A DNA stretch of 64,000 nt. Origin: Homalodisca vitripennis. Lineage: Eukaryota; Arthropoda; Insecta; Hemiptera; Cicadellidae. The stretch is from NCBI RefSeq assembly GCF_021130785.1, contig NC_060215.1, forward strand, positions 70,811,501 through 70,875,500. Direction: 5' to 3'. Below, in pieces: positions 10,745 to 22,700 of the stretch. How positions within the stretch are numbered: position 1 is the stretch's first letter; each line of letters begins with the position of its first letter. The position numbers and the translations under genes were made by a program. Below the pieces are notes generated by a model. The model ran no database searches and was not told the DNA's origin. It worked only from the letters and a program-made list of their open reading frames with translations.

Positions 10745-13700
10745 CTGGAAATAAACAATTTCTTACATTACATAATAAATTGTTGTTTTTAATGTCACTG
10801 CCCAACTCGTGCAAAATTATATTTGTATAAAGAGCTTGTTTTTATACTTTTATTCGTTATATCAAAGCCTGTAAAAAGTGGTATGACATGAATATACTCC
10901 AATTATGAAATTTTCAGATAATCATAGAACATATATCAGAACGATGTGTCTAAAATTCGGAATTTCCCTTGAAATATCGGAAATTTCCACTTTAAACAGG
11001 AATTTTCAGTAGTTTAAATTAAGCCGAAAAAGTTTTTTTATGAATAAACAAATCATTAAGGTAATTATTCGATTTGTAACAATATTTTTATAGAGACTTG
11101 TCAGATAAACTAAAAAAAACACGTGTATAAATAATTAATCTTGTGCATGTGGCACTCAGCTTGTCATTTCATTAATGTTGGTCTATTATGTTGAACAAAT
11201 ATTTGAAGATTTTTAGATACAAGAACAAGTTATATAACCACTTCATCAGTGCATTTGAAAATGACAACAACTTCATTCGATTTACCAGACAAGTGGAGTT
11301 ATTCAAAGTGATACATAAATTATTGTTAATAGGTATTGGAACTTTCAAACTGAAAGCAGTGCACTTATCCGTATTCGGTTGTAGATCACTGCTTTCTGAT
11401 CCCTTCTTAACTCTAATAATAATAATGATGATGATGATGATTATTATTATTATTATTATTATTATACATGCATACACCGATGACCAGTATTTTTAAAAGT
11501 TTTTCTTACCAGGGACCTAACAATACTACATTTTTCAAAAGAACATACTTTATATGACTGTGAAAATTATATTACGATCGGTTCTTGTTTTCTACCCCCT
11601 AAAAGGAAGCGATGTCGGCGAGAAGGAGGCCACTCTGTTCGTATCTACAATTTTTTATTAGGCTATATAAGTAGGTTTAGATTATACTATCATAAATATG
11701 TTACTAGTAGCGCCAAATTTAAAGGTAACCTTCACGAGCGCTCACGTGATCTGAGCTGGAATTTCGTAATAATGACATTTATACTTTTCACTACACAACT
11801 ATCGCTAACAATTTACTAATTTGTAAAATTACAATTGAAAGTGATGCCTCAGCTTAGATTTTCACTATTCTCGCTAGTATGGAAATTGCAAAATAGTTTT
11901 CAGTATTTAAAAGAAAATGTTTCAAAGCATATTTTGGAACTTCCCAATTTGTTTATTTTAAAACCGATATTACCTAACCAGTACTGAAAAAACCCAACTG
12001 CACAACTACTGTATCAATGTTGCTACAGCTCGGCCACCACCTGTAAATTCTAACTATGAAATCCATTGTCATCTTTTTATACTCAAAATTCATAAAACAT
12101 GTGATTAAATATTATTGAGAGAAATAGTGTGAAAAGTTAGAGGCTATAAATAAAATATGTACTACAATTAAGTACTACTACTAAATAGATATGTGAAAGA
12201 TAAAGTTTTATGATTACCTTGTAAGCATAGTAATCGTCATTGGCGATGGTCTCATTCTGTAATATCTTTGAGTTGACAGTGAACTCCATGGTGCTTGAAA
12301 GAGGATGGAAGTAGATGGTTCTGGAGCCATCCGTTTTATTGATCGGTGAAAGGGCAAGGCTGAAGATCCCATCTGTCCACTGGAAGTTGACTCCACCCAC
12401 ATTGTAGTTCCCAGACAAAGGATCCATGTAGAAGAAGTGATGACGGACTCGGAAAGACTTATCAGTAAACAGATTGTAGACGATGACAGCGTAACTTCCC
12501 AGATCGGGGATGTAAGCGTATGCTTGTTCACACTTGCCAGGAGTCACGTCCACGATGATATTTGCGAAGAAGGAGTTGTCTTTTATATGAGCTTTGTCGA
12601 ACAGGAATTGGTGGATCAACTAAACAGACATCAATTATTTAGATAGTTATCTGAATATTCAAAGTTTTTAACTTAAAAACGTGTTCTGTACTTATAGGTG
12701 ACAGCTCGATTGGTATATACGGCTTTTCAATATAATAAGAAAGCACTGATATACTTTCCCGAATATCATAGTTTTGATTTATAATTCCCAAAGTCAAGTA
12801 TGCAGTGTCCGTAAATTTATTCAAAAGTTGGTTACGTTCCACTATAGTAATTTTTATCGTAGGTGCAACAAAAATACTTTATTGCTGCCTCCCATAAATG
12901 AATATAATACAATTTCCATGCTCCACATTGCGTATCATATTTGACCTAGTAATTAAGATGTTTAAAAAAATAAATACATGTACTGTAAATTTACGTTTGT
13001 GCTTCAATAAGTAGTGCAATAAAAAGAGTAAAAATTCTGAAATAGCTCTAAAATTGTTTATATAATGTAAAAATTAGATTATTTATTCACGCAAAATATC
13101 CATTTTTGTTTGAATATATGTAAATCTTATGGTGACATTTTTCGAAGATTTTTTCCTTTGTATTTGAATCGCTTTGCATGCCGATCGTATATCACCACCC
13201 TACTAACGCACACTTTGAAACATCTTTCATCCTACGATCATCTTACAAATTACCAAAATCAATTATTTTTTTACAAAATAAATTCCACCATCGCTTAATG
13301 AACTATCATTTCCATAGCATTATTAACTTTAGGAAAAGCTTAAACAAGTCATACAGAAAAAAACACAACGATACGAAGGCCACGAAAAAAAATCCTAGCT
13401 AACAGGAAAGGACGTCATGCTAAAAAAAAGTGTGCACAAAATCAAATTTTTGGTTAATGTTGTTAAATTGGAAAAGCTTCACAAAACTATTATTCAAGAA
13501 ATATGTTTCAAATTTTTAAATCCAACTATAACTCGAAGAACGTAGGATGTATTCATAGAAATTTGCTCATCAAATTTATTTTCTGAATGCAAACAATAAG
13601 TTCTTTACTCTATTTCATTTTTAATATAATTGTAGGTTCTTTTAACTTATCAAGTGCATATATTTTAGATCAATTAGACATATATATCTCACTAAAATAA

Positions 13701-16700
13701 CTATTTGTATGATACTCATTATTTGTATTGATTATTATGATATATTATTTAATGCACCAATGGAATTGAATTTTGAATTCGAAATTGATGGGTGCTAAAT
13801 TTAATGTTTAGATCTTAAACTTTACAGTTTCGATAACTAATCACTGTACAGGCTTTATTTATTTTTGGTCCGTACCGAAATCAAATCATTTCATGGCTGT
13901 ATTATCACAGCACAACTCAATGTTATTTGGGTAGTTTAATTAAGGTGGTTAATCGATTTTGGTTTTTTTAATATCTCTTATGTTATATTTATAGCTATTA
14001 ACTTCCCTGAATAAATAAAAAGTAGAAACCCGTTTTTGATCACTCCACGTGAAAGTACAGACATTTAAAGTGGGAAATTCAGATATTTAATCAGACCCAA
14101 ATTAAAATCGCTGAAAATTAAAATTTGAAATGTATATGAGTTATAGCTTCAGAGAGTGACATGTTTTTTCTTGTTTTTTTTTCAAGAAAAAACATTGAAA
14201 GATATTTAATTTTTTGTTATATTGAACTAAAAAATATAATCTTCAGACGTTGGTAATGGGGCATGATTATAAAATATAAAACTGCCTATATTTCCTACTC
14301 TATAATTTCACGTGGAGTAAAAAAAGTTTTAATCTTTCGGTATTCATGGGAGTTATCTTAAAGAGCATTAGACTTTTAACTTAAAACATATTTTCTAAAT
14401 CGAAAATTGATTGCATCACCTTGAATTTAGTATTAACTATGCAATATTTTTCAAAATCCCTGAGAGCTAACATAAGGGAGGTACAGCAAAATAGAATATA
14501 CTAACGTTGTAGTATTTTGGTTTTTTAACAGAGTCCCAAAACTTCTGGGTTTATATTTACTTACCAGTCCGAACGGAATGATATGAAACTTATGTTCCTG
14601 AGGAATATAATTTTTATATGGTATAAATTAATAAATTGATAGTAGGAGGCTCCCATTGTTAAAACTATGACCTAAAGGTCGGCGCAGCTGGCTATCGTGT
14701 TCGTGGCTACTGATGGATTACGCGCGCCAAATTCAAATCTATAGTAGCACACGCCGCAAAATTACCACACTTGTGTTCATGAGGGGTACACATTCTATTC
14801 TCTTGCCATAGGATTGAACTATCGAACACTGGTTTTTATGAAAGTTCCAGGATAAAACTCTACAAGGGAGCAGGCTGGTCTGTCAGTGGTCCAGCATAAT
14901 TGGATACGCCAGCTCATTTTCTGAGAAATGCAAATTCTAATACTTAGTAACAATTTAGTGAAAATTCGGTTTTACTGTGTAAGTTACGACTCTAAATTAA
15001 ATAGGAGCGAGGTACAGCAATTGGATCAACCAGTAAATTATTATTTAATATCAATTTTCTCTGATGGATTGAATAATCATCGTAGTCCAGACTAACTTAT
15101 GGCTAATCAGATATATTTGTTCTTCGACCCTATTCATTACAAATGAACTCATCAGTCACATTCAATGCTACAGATAATGATTTTTTTATTATTTCTATAT
15201 AACATAATCTTTACATTTCACAATCAAAACTATTTTATTTCATCCTCCCTCCCCCTTCACACACCACTGCTTGTCGTTTTAGGTACACACAACAGGGGTG
15301 AACTACTCTGTTTAAAATTGCATGAGCTGATAATTGTTCATGAAGGGAAAACATTTGGATACTCTAGCTTAAATTATTACAAATTAATAATTTGAATATA
15401 AGTTTTCACTGGAATTGTCAAAAGTGCCAGGTCAGAGACATACAACTGAGACCGTACTTTAGTTGTAGTGGATGTGTACCATGAATGTGCGTAAGGGAAT
15501 CACAAACATTCGCCACTCGTGTCCAAGGCTAAAGCTGACAATTCGCTGTCTCTTGATTTATGGCATATTAAATTGTGTAATTTTTCTATAATAAAATTTC
15601 ATCTTACCAAATAAAAATTTTATTTTTATATATTTTGGAGGCTTGGTTCAAATTTTGATTGTGGAATAATTTTTTCATATATTAACAAAAACTGCTGATC
15701 TTAACTAGTTTCAATGTATTTAAACTAGGTTAAGTAAAAAATATAGTTGGTGTAAGCCACGTGACACGCTAAAACACTACGTTTATAAAGAACATGATAT
15801 AAGTAACCAAAATTGTAATTTAAAATTAAATGTGACTGGGTGGTATTATTAATTTAGATGAATATGTTCTTTGAAACTATAATTAAATTGATAAAATAAA
15901 AAACGTTTTCTTGGTTTTAAACAGAAGTCTTACCTGTAAAATATTACTATTTTTAGAAAAGTGAATTGTGTGTGATACATCAGTGAATTACTGGAATTGA
16001 GTTTTACAACGTCAAGGCACGATCAGCTGGATAAGTTTTCATATATGCATTCTAAATTTTATATTAATTATTCACCCTAAAAGATTAGTATACCTAACAC
16101 AATATAATATAAGTTTTCCAATAAGTTTAAATACACCTAACAACTAAATATTGAGCACGTATTCACACACAACATTTTAAAATCTTCGAAAAAAGATCCG
16201 GTTGCAGAACCGATTCAAATCCATTGTGTTTTGGAGGCAGACTTGTATAATACGAGCTTATTATACCTTTTCTACTCAAGACACCCTGTATTTGTAATTA
16301 TTTCAACACGATTCTCAACCGCCTCCAAAGATAAGGAAGGTTGGGATTTTTTAAATCTAACTTTACTCTAAAATTATAAAATTGGCCATAACTAAGGCTC
16401 CTGTTAGGTGTTTACCAAAGAGTTGGACATATAAATTAAATGTTTTAGCTTTAATTTTATACAATAATATATTATTAAGGTAATGTACCTTTGAATCACC
16501 TCTCGGTTAGTAATAATACAATGAATCATTACCAAATCTAGATCGAAGCGCAAAAAATGTTACGAAGAAAGGTTTTAAGGAACCGTTACTAAAATCAACA
16601 TATTTTAAATTTAAAAGCAAGATTTTATAAAAAGGAAATCCAAAGTTCTATTTTTGTTTTGTTTCAATGCTCGGTAGTGTCAATGTCACACTAAATATAG

Positions 16701-19700
16701 TAACTCCACACCCAACGTAACTCCTTTTAAATTCTCTTCATACAACAAATAGATTTTGAAACAAAAAAATATATGAACACGCTAAATGTAGGAGTTGTAG
16801 ACTCAGAAAAGCTTAAGAATTAACAAAAGAAAACAAGTAAATGCATTTGAATATTGTAGCTGTACTTCAAAAGGAATCCGTTCAAGAATAAAACTTGAAA
16901 GGATAAAAGTCTTATTCTCACTCCAAGAATCTTTATTAAAGTCTTTACGTTTAAATTCGTGATACGCAAAGAAAAGTTCATTGTTAAATGAAATAATTAC
17001 TTCTTCACTGTGACGAATTACTGAATTATATGTAGAATAAGTTTAAGTATAAGTAAGTTTAAATTTACATTGTACCAAATACATTAACATGTACACACAG
17101 TTATCTCCTTTAGTTCTGTCTTTAATACAAGACTAAAAAATGTGATATGAGTATTTAACACAATTTGTTAAAGTATCGCTTGTTAAATAGTCCTATTTGC
17201 ATCGTTTGTGATTTAAGATATTGACAATTATTTCCTACGTCTCAGACTGAACTTTTATCGTAGGAAATCATTGCAAATTGGATAAGAATAATCCAACTTT
17301 AAATCTTGGAAAAACTGCATAAATATTTTGTGTTACATACAATTTAGATATAAAAATCTTTAAAAAACTTCAGGTGTTTATTGATCACAGCACAGAAGTT
17401 CCGTGTAAAACAAAATGTTTAATTGTAGTGTTTAAATATTTTTTTAACAACAATGTCCAAATCTGGTTTATTTTGCCCACGATCAATATTAAATGTTCTA
17501 GCAATATTTTATGGATTTTTATTTCAGAATACTTCTACCAATCCAAATTCTAAATAGAGTAATGAAAGCCATGGTTATCTTAAAAAGAGAGAATCCTTAA
17601 AAATGTATTTATAATTAATGATTTAGTATCGTTACATTCAAAGTATACTTGTGAGAATATAACTGACAAAAAACTAAAACAATTAATATTGTACATACCC
17701 ATGATATACGGAATCATAATACAAGAAATAAATATTCTATTTTATGATTACAGTTAAGCACAGAATAATCAAATAAAATGTACATTACACTTCAGAACAA
17801 AACGTTTCCGTGCTCTTAGAAATTAAATCAGTCAGCGATGATAATCAGATTTTGAAAACAAATTGCAACATGTCTCTTTAGAAAATGTCATTACTAAATA
17901 AAATCGAAAATTCATCATATAAGTTCTTACATTGAAATGTTTTCAAATCTGAAATGTAATCTTAATTGCTTATTTAATTATTCTTGTTTACAAATTCAAC
18001 ACTCGTCGTCATTTTAACGCTGTAGGTATCTCCGGGATTATTGTCTTTAGTGCCTTCATATTGTTGATATATTTAATAGTTTAACTTAGTTTTCTGCGCA
18101 ATATATTAATTTTATTGTAAAATATGCAGTTCATTTTTTATTTTAAATAATCCAACGATAATTATTTAGGTTCAATAGATTTTATGTCTTTTTTTATTGG
18201 CTATAGAACTACAGATATTGAATGAAGCTGAAATTTTCACGGTTTAAACTATAGACAATAAATTAATTCTGAAAAAAATTATGGTTGCCTGTAAAGTCGG
18301 TTTTACGGGCGAAGATTTTACGTGACAACGTCTTTTTCTCGGTAGAATATTTATTGATATGAATATTATTAAATTGCACAATAGGAACAAGGAATTGAAT
18401 GAAAATAAGAATTGCACAAATTTTAACTATAGAAATATATTTTGTTTACTAAAACATTGTACATAATTTGAAATTAATTAAAATTTTTTATTGTAAATGG
18501 TAAAGTTGAATAAAACATTTACTAAAATTGGAATTTGAAATTCTTGCTAAACACAGTTAAATTCTAACTCCGCGCGTGGTGATTGGTCGGTTTAGTTCGT
18601 TTGTTTGGTCGCACTGTTATGACAGGTTAGAGGTTATAATTTGTTATTTTAAATGTTTGACTAGCAATACGCGCTGTTTCTTCTCAATCGACTGAATTAC
18701 GATTGATTGCAGAGTGATTTAAACTAATAATTTACTTAACACTATCAACATTTGTCAATAGTATGACATAACCTATAAACTCAGTTTCTCAACTTTTGTG
18801 TCAATCTAACAATTAATCAATCAATCATAGTTTACGATAATGAAATATCAGTGTACAATTATTTACCTTTATTGTTGTAGTTGTTGTAAATGACGAATCT
18901 AAGCACTCCACATTTTCACGAATAAACATAGTTATCTGCTTTATCCCGTGCGGCGGACCCACAGTTATCTGCTTTATCCCGTGCGGATCCCGTGCGGCGG
19001 ACCCACTGGACGGGCATCGTAACGTTACCGGGCGTTACACTTTTTCATGGGTGACTCCGAGCCGCAACCTAATTTAAGACGTTGTCACGTCAAAAATCAA
19101 AACTGGTATTTACTTTTTTGTACGAGAATGGTGTACTCAAACAAGAGATGGAGCACTACTACCGTAAACTGATTTGGGTCACGAAGACCAAACAAGTAAC
19201 TTGAAACAAATCCAGTTATTCAGGTTGTACGTAGTTTTAGATGAGCTAGTCGAGAATTTAGTATTAGGCTATGCTATTGGTTGAGTGTATTTTACCCTCA
19301 ATACAATTTTTTTAATAACTTTTTAATAATATAGTTAAATGACACATCTTTTAATGAGTTTTGACGATCAGGTCAGATTTGAGTGCAGATTACCATTTAG
19401 TCTTATAAAATGATCAAAGCTTATTGGAATTTATCTTTAAATCCTGCTTTCAAGTTAATTTATAATACCTCTTTGGTTACAATTCTGTGCTTGATGCTAT
19501 TTTTTCTATATTAGGAAGGTTTTTCTAAGAGTAATCTTCAATTTCCTCATACGCTTGATGTCTTTCTATTCCGAACACATAATTTCCACACGTCCAACAG
19601 TTCCTAAATGTTTATTCCTAGAAGAGCCTGTAGATTTTTTGAACTTTAGGGTATTTTTATTATTTACAACAAGGTTATGCTCAGCTAATCTGAAATAAAA

Positions 19701-22700
19701 CAAGTAACAATAAAAATCACATTTTCAAATATTTGTCTTGTAGACGCTCAAAGACATTTTTAATTGTATGATTGTTTATTTCATGGTTATCTCTTAACAC
19801 ATGAAAATATAATTATTAATAATATGTTTCCGTTTTCTTTTCAAATTCCTGGTGTCGCATAGTTTTAAATGTCTTGCTTGTGCTTGGAAGAGATATTTAC
19901 ATTTAGTGTGATGTTTTTTGTATATCTATTATATGTTTTATTACATTACACATTAATACATTAAATTACTTATATACTTTAAAACTTGTGTGGGTGTTGA
20001 GATGGGTTTGGTTTTGGGACACTTGTATTAAATTTAAACCTTTTTTGTTAAATGAATTCCATATTGAAACGGTGTGTGGCTGCGGGTGTGCTATTATCAC
20101 GTGTATTTCGCAGCATGCAGTCATAAGACAGCTCCCCTACGGTTTTGTGCACGTTGTTTACATTCATTTCTGTGACAAAAAAAAAATAAAGGCTGCAGAT
20201 ATTCACCGTCAACTATATGCAGATAGTTGCAGGTGCTTTTATGCTTATTAACATAATTCGATGTTGCGCAAAGTTTGTGACTGTAAGTGCATTACACGAT
20301 GGATGATGAAAGTTCTGATAATATTAAAAATGTGTTGTTTTAAAATTGGTTTGATATATATGTAAGCGATGTTAAAGATTTACTCCATTTATTGTAATAT
20401 TTTCATAGTCAACGGCAGTTACTTATTGAATGACCACTTTTTTATCAATGGATGGTTTATTGTGTTTTCCCTTAAATTTTAAAATGTAAAGTAATTAAAT
20501 GTAATTTACTATTTTACTACTTTTGCAAAAATAATTTAAGCAATGTCAATATTTGGTGTAGAAAAGTCAGTAGGGGGCAACGTCCAGTGGCGGATTTTAT
20601 TCATTTTTAATTATTTAATTCAATTTATATGGTCTTAAAATTTAAAAATATTCTCCTAGTATAATGGGATTTGGCCTACCTTATCGGTGATGAGGTCATA
20701 GATGAGAATCTTGGGAGGAGTAAGCTGCTCGGCCTTGCCCAGGATGTCTGCTAATCCTGTATCCAGGACCCAGAGCCTGTCGCACTCATCAACCCTTATA
20801 CGGAAAGTCGATATCACTTTCGTAGTATTGTCGTTTTCGTAAATCTTATGACTCGCCCAGTCTGGGTATGGTCTCAGTGCTGGTGAATTATCCGAATCTG
20901 GATCATATTTATAACAGTGTTACCAATTTTATTATAAAAGCAATGCACAATAAATGTTATACTTGATTGCTATTTGTTTAACCATTTTGTTGAATGACTA
21001 TACTACGTTACTGTTAAATAATTAGGCTGTTATACAATTGTGCAATTCATCACAAACAATAGAGCGATGATAGACGAAATGCTGAAAAATAATAGTAGCA
21101 TGATATTCATCATTTAAAGTGATCTTTTAACTACTTGTAATTTTATTAGATGATGTATTGTTCATTGTTCATCTAGTCTACATGACTTGGCTGGATTTAG
21201 AGTGGTGTTTATATTAGTCAGACTTAAAACTTTGGATGAGAGAGGAAATTATTCAAATTTCCTTCATAAAAGAATGTTCAACCACATCACCACTTTAAGA
21301 TGTCAAAGTTCACGTAGTAAACTCTTGGCCAATGAGAGGGATATGATGTTTTTTGTCTACTATTTGTAACTCACATGACATGTAATGGGTGTTTGTAAAA
21401 CATGTACTGACACTGTTTAAAGTTTCTTCTGTCATACTTTCTATTTTGATTCATTTAACGTCTCTGTAAGAGGTTTACCGTATTTTATACTTATAGCTAA
21501 AAGAGCACATAATAGATTTGAATTTTATATAAAAGTAGGTATTGGATATTAGATTTCACAAACACTTACATAACAATAACAATGATCAAAACGCATGATT
21601 ATCACCAAAAACAGGAAACTGTGTATGACTTTATTCGTTGGAACCAGATTAACTGTCTGAATGAACATTATCTCAATGAAACATAAATTGTAATAAATCT
21701 GCCTAATACCAGATACTATGTTAGTAGTCCCATAAGTTAAAGGTGTTTAAGATAGAGAATCCAAACGTGATTCTATAAACAATTACACATTCACTTTTAT
21801 GTGAATGCTTTAAGGTCATAATTACTGAAAACCCATTACATTAATTCACCTAAACTCCATGATACAACAAAGTATTTGAAAAAATATTAATACAATTTTA
21901 TAACGGGATTAAATTATATTAATATCAAATTTCTCTCACGTTATGTTCAATCTCGCTTCGCTAAACTCATATGTGTATATGTTTTTGTTTTAGAACCACT
22001 AAATAAAAGCTAAACTAAACTTCTACAAAATGTTAAAAAATGTATTGTAACATTTAAATTGAAAATATATTTTACCATTTTTATGCTAAATTTACAAAAC
22101 CCAAAACAACACTTTATCAAAGAACCCTAATTATCCTAGAGTAAATAATAATAAATTTTGAACTTGGTTGGTTGTAAACCAGCCGAGAAAATGAAACTGG
22201 CCTGAATGTCACTACTTCTGTACAATACTTTTACGTGGTGGAATGTCGCGTCTTATGTATCAGTTTAGGCAATCATTTCAAATTTAGTCAATCAGAGTTA
22301 TCGATGAACAAGTTTGTCGGGAATCGAGTTGTCAGACCAGTAGTAGGGTACAACGACCAGCTGCTTGACTACCGTGCACTACTTTCTCTCAGCAGTGGCA
22401 AACGTGAGAAGTGTGGTTCAACTTTGTATCTATCTTATTATGATATAAATAGTGTTATAGGTACACTAATAATATTATTAGAAAATTTTATATATCTGCA
22501 TGACGTTTCGTTTAATACATTATTTTGTGTAGTATATCTCGTATCAGGAGACAAAGGTTACTGTGTCTTAAAGCTTACTCATGGCAGTATCCAAAAAATG
22601 AATGAAGGCTAATCAGAGCTTTATACACAAGCAATAAAAATGTGCTTCAAAGACAAGTATTAGTCCTATTAAAATTTTTTGTTTGCTACCTTTTCGGAGA

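Larger units (their letters stand above)
12620..20679 (-). other. Intron 2 of the yellow-family gene (8.1 kb)
   Basis: Very AT-rich. It holds the foldback palindrome (13938-14424), a SINE-like segment (about 14670-14960), a 10-bp perfect stem (TTTCCTACG type) at about 17231-17268, and transposon copy A (18269-19096). I found no supportable coding exon in it beyond short chance frames. Confidence 0.8.

Noticed and set aside
11172..11496. Overlapping frames of about 100 codons on both strands
   Set aside because: Both include the trinucleotide microsatellite and lie in intron 3; nothing supports translation.
16190..16240. GATTCAAATCC word like a pol III B box
   Set aside because: No A box at the right distance and no SINE body.
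17231..17268. Perfect 10-bp inverted repeat (ATTTCCTACG)
   Set aside because: Too short and isolated to call an element or RNA gene.
22235..22612. 125-codon plus-strand frame in intron 1
   Set aside because: Starts at GTG in the intron of an opposite-strand gene, with no domain and AT-driven composition in its second half.
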